Source: an uncultured Oscillospiraceae bacterium (lineage in GTDB: Bacteria; Bacillota; Clostridia; Oscillospirales; Acutalibacteraceae). From it: DNA of 11,680 nucleotides. A model generated the notes under the pieces. That model had not been told where the DNA came from. It did not search any database and worked only from the letters and a program-made list of their open reading frames with translations. This document shows positions 1 to 5,958 of this stretch, piece by piece (position 1 is the stretch's first letter; the number at the start of each line of letters is the position of its first letter). Both the position numbers and the translations under genes were made by a program. The stretch is taken from assembly GCA_900548305.1 (NCBI GenBank), contig URJZ01000031.1, positions 1-11,680 on the forward strand, given 5' to 3'.

Positions 1-60
1 TCCAATGCTGCGGGTATTTTATTTTGAAGTACAACATAAAATACAGAATATAAATTTGGA
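1..60. other. Left-edge sequence, no gene recognised
   Basis: No convincing coding sequence is visible. One short open frame (positions 2-67, ending at TGA inside the following terminator) could be the tail of an upstream gene, but 21 codons of AT-rich sequence are not enough to call it. A perfect 9 bp inverted repeat (GTATTTTAT at 14-22, ATAAAATAC at 36-44) is present. It has no GC content to speak of and no T-tract behind it. Confidence 0.3.
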
Positions 61-98
61 TACCTGATTTATAAAAGTGATAAATCGGGTATTTTTTT
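61..98 (+). terminator. Factor-independent terminator upstream of spoIIIAA
   Basis: A 12 bp stem pairs 61-72 with 80-91 around a 7-nt loop. It contains one T-G wobble (65/87) and is followed directly by seven T residues (92-98). It would end transcription arriving from the gene to the left and so insulates the spoIIIA operon, fitting an operon that must be silent until sporulation. Confidence 0.85.
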
Positions 99-124
99 AT
101 GTAAACCAACATATATAAGGGTTA

Positions 125-169
125 GGACAAACTTTTTCAAAGAGATGTTCTATTACAGCGAGTTTGTCC
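125..169. repeat. 9 bp inverted repeat before spoIIIAA
   Basis: GGACAAACT (125-133) and AGTTTGTCC (161-169) are perfect reverse complements separated by 27 nt. The pair lies between the upstream terminator and the spoIIIAA ribosome binding site. It could be a bipartite operator in DNA or, if transcription starts near 124, a 5'-terminal RNA stem-loop. The right arm abuts and overlaps by one base the better of two candidate -10 elements. Confidence 0.6.
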
Positions 170-176
170 ATATGTA
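147..176 (+). promoter_or_regulatory. Candidate sigma-E-type promoter of the spoIIIA operon
   Basis: GTTCTATT (147-154) and CATATGTA (169-176), separated by 14 nt, resemble the mother-cell sigma-E pattern (about KMATATT, 14-15 nt, CATACAHT) with several mismatches. In Bacillus the spoIIIA operon is under sigma-E control, so this is the expected place and type. A second, similarly weak candidate is GTATTTT (89-95) with CATATATA (110-117), which would start the transcript almost exactly at the inverted repeat. I see no good sigma-A promoter here. Neither candidate is strong enough to be certain. Confidence 0.35.
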
Positions 177-231
177 TGGTAAAGAAACAAGCTGTTTTTA
201 AGATTTATCTTATAAGGGGTGTGATTTACCG

Positions 232-1224
232 GTGTCAGCATATGAAACAAAACCATTTGATTCGGCAATTGAGCCTATATGCATGCGTATAAAAGAAATT
301 TTGTATGAGTTGCCTGTATTGCATCAGCAAGCAATCAATGAAATTCGGCTTAGAGTTGGACGGCCTGTTACGTTACATACCCCAACCAGAGTCGATATTT
401 TAAAACATAACGGTCAGCCGGTTGTAACGGAGAAACAGGACATAGAAGAAAGCTATCGAAGAATATGTGACTTTTCCATTTATTCGCATCAGGAAGAAAT
501 CAAAAAAGGATACATTACCATTATGGGCGGTCATCGCGTAGGTATCAGTGGTACGGCTGTATTACAGCAGGGACAAATCGCAACCGTCAGGGAAATATCA
601 TCTTTGAATATTCGTGTTGCAAGGCAAGTGTACGGTGCGGCCAACGAGCTTTTATCCCGAATCGGACAAGATATTTCCAAAGGTTTGTTAATTGCGGGAC
701 CGCCTTCCTGCGGCAAAACCACATTACTGCGGGATTTGGCGCGTCAGCTTGCCACAGGTGCGGGAGGCATTCCCAAAAAAGTAGCAATCATAGACGAACG
801 CGGCGAACTTGCAGGAACCTACTGCGGCATTCCTCAAAATGATTTGGGTTTGTGTTCGGATATTTTAGACCATTATCCCAAGGGAGAAGGGCTGATACAA
901 GCAGTACGTGCTTTGTCTCCCCAATTTATTTTTTGTGATGAATTGGGCGGACAAGAAGATTTGGAAGCTATACAGCAAGGGTTGCATGCAGGAGCTGCAA
1001 TCATCTCAACCATACATGCAGGAAATATAGATGATTTATTGAGAAAAAAACAAGGACAATCTTTATTGCAGTCACAGGCATTTGGTCACGTTGCCATGAT
1101 GGATGCGATTATTTTGGGACAAATTGCAGAGATACATAAAGCAGGTGATTTACTTGGTCAAATTGGTAGGCAGTATTGTTCTGGTGTCCATGACAACGCT
1201 GTTAGGCTACATGGAGTCGTATAA
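232..1224 (+). CDS. spoIIIAA: Stage III sporulation protein AA, cytoplasmic ATPase
   Basis: SpoIIIAA is the secretion-type (VirB11/GspE-like) ATPase thought to energise assembly or function of the SpoIIIA-SpoIIQ channel between mother cell and forespore. The Walker A motif GPPSCGKT is at residues 156-163. There are two acidic hydrophobic strands, VAIIDERGEL near 184-193 and FIFCDELGG at 232-240, the latter fitting Walker B. The histidine-containing STIHAG is at 259-264. The N-terminal 150 residues carry the family's INEIRLRVGRP segment. The start is GTG, preceded by AAGGGGTG at 214-221. At 330 aa it is somewhat longer than the Bacillus protein (about 307). The excess sits at the C-terminus: family members normally end soon after the stretch seen here as GQIAEIHKAGDL, whereas this frame continues about 20 residues into spoIIIAB. 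Confidence 0.95.
   Translation: MSAYETKPFDSAIEPICMRIKEILYELPVLHQQAINEIRLRVGRPVTLHTPTRVDILKHNGQPVVTEKQDIEESYRRICDFSIYSHQEEIKKGYITIMGGHRVGISGTAVLQQGQIATVREISSLNIRVARQVYGAANELLSRIGQDISKGLLIAGPPSCGKTTLLRDLARQLATGAGGIPKKVAIIDERGELAGTYCGIPQNDLGLCSDILDHYPKGEGLIQAVRALSPQFIFCDELGGQEDLEAIQQGLHAGAAIISTIHAGNIDDLLRKKQGQSLLQSQAFGHVAMMDAIILGQIAEIHKAGDLLGQIGRQYCSGVHDNAVRLHGVV
1143..1149 (+). promoter_or_regulatory. Ribosome binding site that sets the spoIIIAB start
   Basis: AGGTGAT inside the end of spoIIIAA is a seven-base match to the anti-Shine-Dalgarno complement. It lies five nt before TTG at 1154, the codon that gives a normal SpoIIIAB N-terminus. The longer open frame from ATG 1103 has no comparable site. 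Confidence 0.65.
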
Positions 1225-1651
1225 ACTACGTATGAGGGTAGAAACACTGGAATCTTTCCTAAAAGTAATTCGCCTTATGGAAACGGAAATGAGATTTCAT
1301 GCATTACCTTTAAAACAGATTATAGACAAATACTGTGGAGATATGGATCTATTATGGCAGTGCCATTTATTGCTCAAAACAGGAAAAAGTTTTGAGGAGG
1401 CATGGAAAAGTGGTGTAGCTGCTGGAACTAAAGGTAGCGGCTTGAAGTTAAAAGACAAAAGATTAATAGAACAATTTGGTGCGGAATTGGGACATACAGA
1501 TATAGAAGGTCAAATTGCTCATTGCGAAGTTACCGCAAAATTGTTGGAAGAACAAATAGAACAGGCAAGGGAAGAAAAGAAGAAAAAGTCTAAGCTGTTT
1601 TCCATGCTGGGATTATGTTTTGGAACAGGCATTGCACTTTTAATATGTTAA
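1154..1651 (+). CDS. spoIIIAB: Stage III sporulation protein AB, membrane protein
   Basis: SpoIIIAB is a mother-cell membrane component of the SpoIIIA complex and resembles GspF-type secretion platform proteins. From TTG 1154 the protein is 165 aa, close to the Bacillus length (about 171). It begins MVKLVGSIVLVSMTTLLGY, an N-terminal hydrophobic segment lining up with the family start MLKLLGAVF. Then come the family pattern around METEMRFHALPL, a helical middle, a lysine-rich stretch (EEKKKKSK) and a C-terminal hydrophobic segment ending LLIC. The frame is open back to ATG 1103, but the extra 17 residues (with KLQRYIKQ) are not family-like. The gene overlaps spoIIIAA by 71 nt, far more than the usual 4-11 nt in this operon. 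GTG 1145 is a second possible start. Confidence 0.85.
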   Translation: MVKLVGSIVLVSMTTLLGYMESYKLRMRVETLESFLKVIRLMETEMRFHALPLKQIIDKYCGDMDLLWQCHLLLKTGKSFEEAWKSGVAAGTKGSGLKLKDKRLIEQFGAELGHTDIEGQIAHCEVTAKLLEEQIEQAREEKKKKSKLFSMLGLCFGTGIALLIC

Positions 1652-1669
1652 AACGGAGGAATCGCAAAT

Positions 1670-1864
1670 ATGGATATTGATCTCATTTTTAAAATCGCCG
1701 CAATTGGCATTATCGTTGCGGTGCTTAATCAATTGCTTATTCGTTCCGGACGTGAGGAACAGGCCATGATGACAACACTGGCCGGACTGATTGTGGTCTT
1801 AATGATGGTGATTCAGCAAATAGATCTACTATTTCAATCCATCAAGTCCATTTTTGGGTTATAG
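1670..1864 (+). CDS. spoIIIAC: Stage III sporulation protein AC
   Basis: This is a small integral membrane protein of 64 aa (Bacillus about 68 aa), required with the other SpoIIIA proteins for late forespore gene expression. It has two membrane helices, at about residues 6-24 and 35-50, separated by the charged turn RSGREEQA that is typical of the family. The GGAGG ribosome binding site (1655-1659) lies 10 nt before ATG. It starts 18 nt after spoIIIAB and only three nt separate its stop from spoIIIAD, so AC and AD are probably translationally coupled. Confidence 0.95.
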   Translation: MDIDLIFKIAAIGIIVAVLNQLLIRSGREEQAMMTTLAGLIVVLMMVIQQIDLLFQSIKSIFGL

Positions 1865-1867
1865 CAT

Positions 1868-2257
1868 ATGAATATTTTGGCCATTGTCGGTCTTGCGATT
1901 TTAACTGCCGTTTTAGCCACTTTAATGCGTAGGTATCATAAAGAATATGCTATGCTGCTTTCTGTTTTGGGTGGCGGACTCATTTTGTTTATAATATTTC
2001 AAAATTTTACTCCGGCCTTAAGCAGTATTACGGATATGCTGTCTGCTTCCGGTGTTTCGGGAGAGTATACCATTATTTTAATCAAAACGTTAGGCACCTG
2101 TTTTTTGGCACAGTTTGCGGCAGACGCCTGCCGCGATGCAGGGGAATCTTCTTTGGCGTCAAAAGTAGAACTTGCAGGAAAGGTTGCGGTTATTTTAATG
2201 GCATTGCCATTGTTTGAAGCAATTGCCAATACTGCCATTACCTTAATAGGGGGCTAA
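1868..2257 (+). CDS. spoIIIAD: Stage III sporulation protein AD
   Basis: This is a polytopic membrane protein of 129 aa (Bacillus about 133 aa), related in part to SpoIIIAC. It opens with a helix (residues 2-19) and the charged loop MRRYHKEYA, followed by a second helix with the glycine patch VLGGGLILF. After a loop comes the conserved segment ILIKTLGTCFLAQFAADACRDAGES, and a last helix (about 105-127) ends in GG. No strong ribosome binding site precedes ATG 1868, and the gap from spoIIIAC is only three nt. Translation therefore probably relies on ribosomes finishing spoIIIAC. Confidence 0.95.
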   Translation: MNILAIVGLAILTAVLATLMRRYHKEYAMLLSVLGGGLILFIIFQNFTPALSSITDMLSASGVSGEYTIILIKTLGTCFLAQFAADACRDAGESSLASKVELAGKVAVILMALPLFEAIANTAITLIGG

Positions 2258-2261
2258 GGAT

Positions 2262-3428
2262 GTGAAAAAAATACTTTGCTGTTTGGCATTGGTATTTGTT
2301 GTGTTTGCCATACCCGTTTCGGCTGCGGAAACAGACAGTACCCAAAGCCAAGATGACGCAATGTTTCAGGAATATTATGAACAACAGGCAGAAGATTCCG
2401 GTGCAAATGATTTACCCAATTATTTGCCTGACGATACCAAATCACAGCTTGACCAAATGGGGATAAGCGGTGTGGACTGGAACAGTATCCAGTCGATTCA
2501 GCCCAACAGTGTTTTTTCTCAGATTCTCAAAATGCTGGGAGAAGGTGTCCAGTCCCCTATGAAAGCATTGCTGTCTTTGCTTGGAATTATGATGCTTTGT
2601 GCTTTGCTCAATAGTATGAAAATCAATTTGGGCGAAAAAAACATGGGCGGAATTATGAATCTAATCGGTACATTATGTATTTGTATGGTAGTGATTACGC
2701 CAATTGTTCAGTCTATTGTCAAACTTACCGGAGTCATCCAAGGTGCTTCTACGTTTATGCTGGCATGTATCCCCGTTTTGGTGGGTATTATGATTTCCAA
2801 CGGTCAAACCGTGACTGCCAGCTCGTACAATTTGCTCATGTTAGGAACCACCAATTCTATTTCCTTTTTATCTGCGCACTTTTTAGCGCCGTGTATGAAT
2901 ATATTTTTGGGGTTTTCCGTGGTATCCGCTATATCGCCTACCTTACGGCTGAATACATTGTGCAATACCATTTCCAAAATTGTGAAATGGGTATTGGGAT
3001 TTTGCATGAGTGTATTTACAGGGCTTCTTACCATTCAAAGTTTACTGGGAGGCTCTGTGGATGTTACCACCAATCGAACGCTTCGTTTTGTGGTAAGCAG
3101 TTTTGTTCCCGTGGTAGGCAGTGCATTGGGAGAAGCATTGAGCACAGTGCAGGGATGTATCAAGGTACTCAAAGGTGGTGTAGGCGCATTTGGAGTACTG
3201 GCAGTAGTTTTTATGTTCCTGCCCATTTTGATTGAATGTTTGCTTTGGCAGATGACATTAACGGTTTGTGCGGGAATCGGCGATGTATTTGATTTAAAAG
3301 AAATCACCTCTATTTTAAATGCAGCCTCTAAAGTCATGAGTATGATGCTGGCCATTTTGCTTTGCACTATGGCTATGATGACCATTTCAACCGTTGTTGT
3401 TCTCATGATGGGAGGTGCCGTACAATGA
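2262..3428 (+). CDS. spoIIIAE: Stage III sporulation protein AE, polytopic membrane protein
   Basis: SpoIIIAE is the largest membrane subunit of the SpoIIIA complex. The 388 aa match the usual size (Bacillus about 399). A cleavable signal peptide is clear: MKK, a hydrophobic core to about residue 18, then VSA-A at 19-22. An acidic, soluble segment (about 22-95) follows, then multiple membrane helices from about residue 101 to the end. The conserved segment FVPVVGSALGEALSTVQG is at 281-298. The start is GTG 2262 with AGGGGG at 2248-2253. The ATG two bases earlier is immediately followed by a stop and is not usable. The stop overlaps the spoIIIAF start as ATGA, indicating translational coupling. 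Confidence 0.95.
   Translation: MKKILCCLALVFVVFAIPVSAAETDSTQSQDDAMFQEYYEQQAEDSGANDLPNYLPDDTKSQLDQMGISGVDWNSIQSIQPNSVFSQILKMLGEGVQSPMKALLSLLGIMMLCALLNSMKINLGEKNMGGIMNLIGTLCICMVVITPIVQSIVKLTGVIQGASTFMLACIPVLVGIMISNGQTVTASSYNLLMLGTTNSISFLSAHFLAPCMNIFLGFSVVSAISPTLRLNTLCNTISKIVKWVLGFCMSVFTGLLTIQSLLGGSVDVTTNRTLRFVVSSFVPVVGSALGEALSTVQGCIKVLKGGVGAFGVLAVVFMFLPILIECLLWQMTLTVCAGIGDVFDLKEITSILNAASKVMSMMLAILLCTMAMMTISTVVVLMMGGAVQ
3410..3417 (+). promoter_or_regulatory. Ribosome binding site that sets the spoIIIAF start
   Basis: GGGAGGTG lies seven nt before ATG 3425. This places the start of spoIIIAF there and not at the upstream in-frame ATG 3362, whose extra 21 residues are rich in H, C, D and R and have no membrane-protein character. 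Confidence 0.8.
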
Positions 3429-3907
3429 GTGGTGTGCAGTCATGGGCAATCAGTGTTTGTTTTACGGTGATAGCAGCCTCTATTTTGCAGTACATATCTC
3501 CAAACGGGGCAATGGAACGCGTTATGAAACTGGTACTGGGCGCGTTTGTACTTTACGGAATTATGATGCCGATTATCAGCCTGGTTCCGCAAATCAGCAA
3601 TGGATTTGATGCGTATATCGATACAGAACACCCCAATCAATCCGTCGACCTTACAGATACAGTCAACAGTCAAATTCACACTGCCGCAAGCAGCGGAATA
3701 CAAAACATTGTAACGGTTGAACTTGCAAAAAAAGGTGTGAATTGTGAAAATGTTGAATTAATTATGGATACGAACGAGGACAACAGCATATCTATTAGCA
3801 AAGTGTTAGTGACGGTCAGCGGAGCTACCATGTCACAGGATGTGCTGGAACAACAATTAAACGGTGTTCTGGGATTACAAACGGAGGTAACAATCCATGG
3901 CGGATAA
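3425..3907 (+). CDS. spoIIIAF: Stage III sporulation protein AF
   Basis: SpoIIIAF is a bitopic or hairpin membrane protein with an extracytoplasmic domain of the ring-building type, facing the space between mother cell and forespore. From ATG 3425 it is 160 aa, shorter than the Bacillus protein (about 206). Two hydrophobic helices lie at about residues 5-22 and 33-52, with the family-like sequence GAMERVMKLVLGAFVLYGIM. The soluble domain follows, ending at LQTEVTIHGG. The start overlaps the spoIIIAE stop by four nt, and its own end overlaps spoIIIAG by 11 nt. Confidence 0.92.
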   Translation: MSGVQSWAISVCFTVIAASILQYISPNGAMERVMKLVLGAFVLYGIMMPIISLVPQISNGFDAYIDTEHPNQSVDLTDTVNSQIHTAASSGIQNIVTVELAKKGVNCENVELIMDTNEDNSISISKVLVTVSGATMSQDVLEQQLNGVLGLQTEVTIHGG

Positions 3908-4505
3908 AAAAAGTATTGGAGAAAAGGAAAAAGGTCTTAACTTTATGCAAAGGCTTCTGCAAAATGACAATGCGCGAAAAATCATTGTAGTGGTAGGTGT
4001 GGTTGCAATTTTGGTTATTTTCCTTTCCAGCTTTTTTGGAGGGGATAAAAAACAAACAGCCAATACCGAAACGGTGCAGCAAACAGTTGCCTCTGCGCAA
4101 TCAGTAGATGATTTTAAAATGCAGACCGAACAAAGCCTAACCAATTTAATTAACGGAATTGAAGGAGTGGGAAATGCCAGTGTGTTGGTCACCATAGAAA
4201 AAAGTTCAGAACAAGTGTATGCAACTGAAGAAAAAACAAGTACGCAAACACAGCAAGACAAGAATACAAGCAGTACAACAAAAAATCAGTCTAATAACAG
4301 CAATGAAACCAAATATCTGGTGATTAAAAATTCCGACGGAACACAGCAACCAATTGCAGTGACGGAAGTTCAGCCTATTGTAAAAGGAGTGGTGGTTGTA
4401 TGCGACGGAGGAAATAATCCGATGATACAGCAAAAAGTAATACAGGCTGTTACTACGGCGCTCGATATTACGTCTACCCGTGTTTGTGTCATTCAATCTA
4501 AATAA
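3897..4505 (+). CDS. spoIIIAG: Stage III sporulation protein AG, ring-forming channel component
   Basis: SpoIIIAG forms the large oligomeric ring in the mother-cell membrane that, with SpoIIIAH and SpoIIQ, builds the feeding-tube channel. A basic N-terminal cytoplasmic segment (1-27) is followed by one membrane helix (28-47) and the ring-building domain. Its first half, LTNLINGIEGVGNASVLVTIE (81-101), and second half (about 140-200, with PIVKGVVVVCDGGNNP) flank a Q/S/T/N-rich insert (about 105-138). The known SpoIIIAG fold has an insertion in this position. The ribosome binding site GGAGGT (3883-3888) is inside spoIIIAF. Length is 202 aa against about 229 in Bacillus. Confidence 0.95.
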   Translation: MADKKSIGEKEKGLNFMQRLLQNDNARKIIVVVGVVAILVIFLSSFFGGDKKQTANTETVQQTVASAQSVDDFKMQTEQSLTNLINGIEGVGNASVLVTIEKSSEQVYATEEKTSTQTQQDKNTSSTTKNQSNNSNETKYLVIKNSDGTQQPIAVTEVQPIVKGVVVVCDGGNNPMIQQKVIQAVTTALDITSTRVCVIQSK

Positions 4506-4522
4506 AAATTGAGGGGAGTTTT

Positions 4523-5152
4523 ATGTATATGGCGATTCGTAAACGACAACTGGTTCTTGCAGCTTTGGTAGTGGCTTTGGGAGCAGCAGTATACTTAAAT
4601 TGGCAGTTTGGAGGCAACAGTCAGATTGTAGATGCAGGTACCAGTGTTTCAGACAAAGAACTGGGGGCCGCACAGCTGGTTAATGGCTCTGTGGATTCTT
4701 CACCGTCATCCGCGGTATTGGAGGTTGTGTCAAGTGCCGTTTCAGGAGGTACTGCGTCAGAGGTTTCTTCAGAGATAGCAAATATAGGAGCAAATACAGA
4801 TGTAAATACATATTTTGCACAGGCTAGGTTGGAGCGTCAGAAATCCAGAGATGCTTCTCAGGAGTTGGTGCAAAAAGTACTTGATGATACCACAGCGGAT
4901 GAAAATACAAAAACAGAAGCGGCCAATCAGGCGTCAGAGATTTCACAAAATATTGTTACTGAGACCAATATTGAAAACCTGGTAAAATCCAAAGGGTTTG
5001 TGGATTGTGTCGCATTTATTCAAAACGGAGCGTGCAATGTGGTAGTTCAAAAAGACGGTGAATTTGCATCAGCTGATGCAATTGCCATCAAAGATATTGT
5101 GGTTGCACAAGCAAAAATATCTGCTGATAAAATTACCATTGTTTCAAAATAA
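4523..5152 (+). CDS. spoIIIAH: Stage III sporulation protein AH, partner of SpoIIQ
   Basis: SpoIIIAH is a single-pass mother-cell membrane protein whose extracytoplasmic domain binds forespore SpoIIQ across the intermembrane space. It has a short basic N-terminus and one membrane helix (about 9-27). A long S/A/V/G-rich, low-complexity linker (about 30-95) leads to the YscJ-like domain beginning at the family signature YFAQARLERQKSRD (97-110). Length is 209 aa against about 218 in Bacillus. Two starts are possible: ATG 4523, with GAGGGGAG ending only four nt upstream, and ATG 4529, with a more comfortable 10 nt spacing. They differ by two residues. This is the last gene of the operon and is followed by about 400 nt of non-coding sequence. 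Confidence 0.95.
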   Translation: MYMAIRKRQLVLAALVVALGAAVYLNWQFGGNSQIVDAGTSVSDKELGAAQLVNGSVDSSPSSAVLEVVSSAVSGGTASEVSSEIANIGANTDVNTYFAQARLERQKSRDASQELVQKVLDDTTADENTKTEAANQASEISQNIVTETNIENLVKSKGFVDCVAFIQNGACNVVVQKDGEFASADAIAIKDIVVAQAKISADKITIVSK

Positions 5153-5240
5153 ATGATTTCTACATTTGGGTTTAGGTTGTCTTTTTGATATTTTATCAAG
5201 TGCGCTTTCTAATTAACGCTAATTTCTGTTACAGTATGAA
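5153..5240. other. Start of the spoIIIAH-nusB non-coding stretch
   Basis: The whole interval 5153-5550 holds no gene that I can support on either strand. This first part has one small perfect stem (TTGATA 5185-5190 with TATCAA 5194-5199) lacking a T-tract. I see no convincing spoIIIA terminator in it. The repeated units, promoter and attenuator-like hairpin that fill the rest are listed separately. Confidence 0.5.
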
Positions 5241-5370
5241 AGTGTTATAACAGGCACAAAATCAATATTGAAAGGAATTTCTTTCAATATTTAGAATTTT
5301 GGCTGTTAAGAAAACGTTTTAGCATTCATGGGTAAAAAATTGCTTTGCAATTTTTTTATGCTATAACAAC
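5241..5370. repeat. Stem-loop repeat unit, copy A
   Basis: This copy holds two nested stem-loops. The first (5248-5308) pairs TAACAG with CTGTTA, CAAAAT with ATTTTG, and AATATTGAAAG (5264-5274) with CTTTCAATATT (5281-5291). The second (5321-5362) pairs AGCAT with ATGCT around AAAAAATTGC (5334-5343) and GCAATTTTTT (5347-5356). Between them lies GTTAAGAAAACGTTTTA. The same order of elements recurs in copy B, so the two are a diverged tandem duplication. It encodes nothing and has no transposase nearby. A miniature, non-autonomous repeat is possible but unproven. Confidence 0.6.
5334..5357. terminator. Possible terminator for the spoIIIA operon
   Basis: A 10 bp stem (5334-5343 with 5347-5356, TTT loop) is flanked by an A-run on the left and seven T residues on the right. 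This geometry could terminate transcription on either strand. The stem has only four G/C residues, so it would be weak. It is the best terminator-like candidate between spoIIIAH and the nusB promoter. Confidence 0.4.
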
Positions 5371-5372
5371 TT

Positions 5373-5470
5373 AGTAATAACATCAAAATTAAAAATTTTG
5401 GTTATTACAAGAACGTTATAACAATTATTTGTTAGAAATTGCAAAGCAATTTCTCTTATGTTATAATTCA
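5373..5470. repeat. Stem-loop repeat unit, copy B
   Basis: This is a second, shorter version of copy A. Its first hairpin (5374-5408) pairs GTAATAAC with GTTATTAC and CAAAATT with AATTTTG. The link AGAACGTTATAACAATT corresponds to AGAAAACGTTTTAGCATT in copy A. Its second hairpin pairs AGAAATTGC (5434-5442) with GCAATTTCT (5446-5454) inside an outer TATAAC (5417-5422) and GTTATA (5460-5465) pair. The length difference from copy A comes mainly from the extra inner stem of A's first hairpin. The right end of copy B supplies the nusB promoter. Confidence 0.6.
5439..5467 (+). promoter_or_regulatory. Sigma-A-type promoter for nusB
   Basis: TTGCAA (5439-5444) and TATAAT (5462-5467) are separated by 17 nt. 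The -10 is a perfect consensus and the -35 matches four of six. Transcription should start near 5474, giving a leader of about 77 nt before nusB. The -35 lies in the central hairpin of repeat copy B and the -10 in its right outer arm. Confidence 0.7.
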
Positions 5471-5503
5471 TACGTGGATTATTGGAAAAAGAATGAATGA
5501 AAT

Positions 5504-5533
5504 AAAGACCATCCACAAAGTGGGTGGTCTTTT
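5504..5533 (+). terminator. Terminator-like hairpin (possible attenuator) before nusB
   Basis: A 13 bp stem pairs 5504-5516 with 5520-5532 around a 3-nt loop. It has one T-G wobble (5512/5524), a GC-rich core and a short T-run that continues into TTTTATTAT. It lies between the nusB promoter and its AGGAGG, so it is in the nusB leader. It may terminate read-through from spoIIIA, attenuate nusB transcription, or both. An upstream GTGGAT (5474-5479) is exactly complementary to the left-arm bases ATCCAC (5511-5516) and could form a competing structure. Confidence 0.7.
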
Positions 5534-5538
5534 ATTAT

Positions 5539-5544
5539 AGGAGG
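5539..5544 (+). promoter_or_regulatory. Ribosome binding site of nusB
   Basis: A perfect AGGAGG lies six nt before ATG 5551, which fixes the nusB start. The in-frame GTG at 5524 falls inside the right arm of the hairpin and is rejected. ATG 5547 is in another frame. Confidence 0.85.
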
Positions 5545-5550
5545 AAATGT

Positions 5551-5958
5551 ATGAACAGACGCGACCAAAGAGAACAGGCGTTTATTCTTATTTTTGAGCG
5601 TACCATTAATAACGATACCATCGAACAGATTATCGAAAATGCAGGGGAGTCCAGAGATTTGGTGCTTTCTCCATTTTCGAAAAAAGTGGCAATAGGCGTA
5701 CAGGATAACGAGGCAGTCATTGATGAAAAAATAGAACAAAATATTCGCGGTTGGAAAATGGGGCGTTTGTCCCGTGTATCATTGGCTTTGCTTAGGCTGG
5801 CAATTTATGAAATGATGTTTGAAAAAGATATTCCGCTGAGTGTTTCTATCAATGAAGTAGTGGATTTGGCGAAAAAATACGGCGGCAGTGAAGACGCACC
5901 GTTTATTAACGGTGTGTTGGGTTCCGTAGCAAAAGAGCTGGAGCCACAAAATGCGTAA
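5551..5958 (+). CDS. nusB: Transcription antitermination factor NusB
   Basis: NusB binds boxA in rRNA leaders together with NusE (ribosomal protein S10) and supports processive antitermination of rRNA operons. The 135 aa protein is entirely alpha-helical in the family. The N-terminal half carries RRDQREQAFILIFE. The C-terminal half has the signature run LLRLAIYEMMFEKDIPLSVSINEVVDLAKKYG and APFINGVLGSVAKEL, split here by SED. Length is normal (Bacillus about 131). The gene is preceded by its own promoter and a terminator-like hairpin and overlaps the next gene by eight nt. It is therefore the head of the nusB to ispA operon. Confidence 0.95.
   Translation: MNRRDQREQAFILIFERTINNDTIEQIIENAGESRDLVLSPFSKKVAIGVQDNEAVIDEKIEQNIRGWKMGRLSRVSLALLRLAIYEMMFEKDIPLSVSINEVVDLAKKYGGSEDAPFINGVLGSVAKELEPQNA

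Noticed and set aside
14..44. 9 bp inverted repeat as a terminator
   Set aside because: The stem is almost all A/T and no T-tract follows. The strong hairpin at 61-98 already serves as terminator.
531..787. Two minus-strand open frames inside spoIIIAA
   Set aside because: They lie antisense to a well-conserved gene, show no recognisable domain and have no plausible ribosome binding site.
1103..1153. Upstream ATG 1103 as the spoIIIAB start
   Set aside because: The extra 17 residues are not family-like and would make the overlap with spoIIIAA 122 nt. AGGTGAT before TTG 1154 fits better.
2675..3235. 186-codon + strand open frame inside spoIIIAE
   Set aside because: It is in a different frame from the clear SpoIIIAE membrane protein. 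Its translation is rich in Y, C, R and H with no domain, as expected of an out-of-frame shadow.
3362..3424. Longer spoIIIAF from ATG 3362
   Set aside because: The added N-terminus is not membrane-like. ATG 3425 has a near-perfect ribosome binding site and the usual ATGA coupling to spoIIIAE.
5241..5470. CRISPR array
   Set aside because: There are only two diverged units, the similarity lies in paired stems and not in identical direct repeats, and no cas gene is present.
5468..5550. T-box or other known riboswitch before nusB
   Set aside because: The leader is only about 77 nt, with a single clear hairpin and no T-box sequence. It is too short for the common riboswitch classes.
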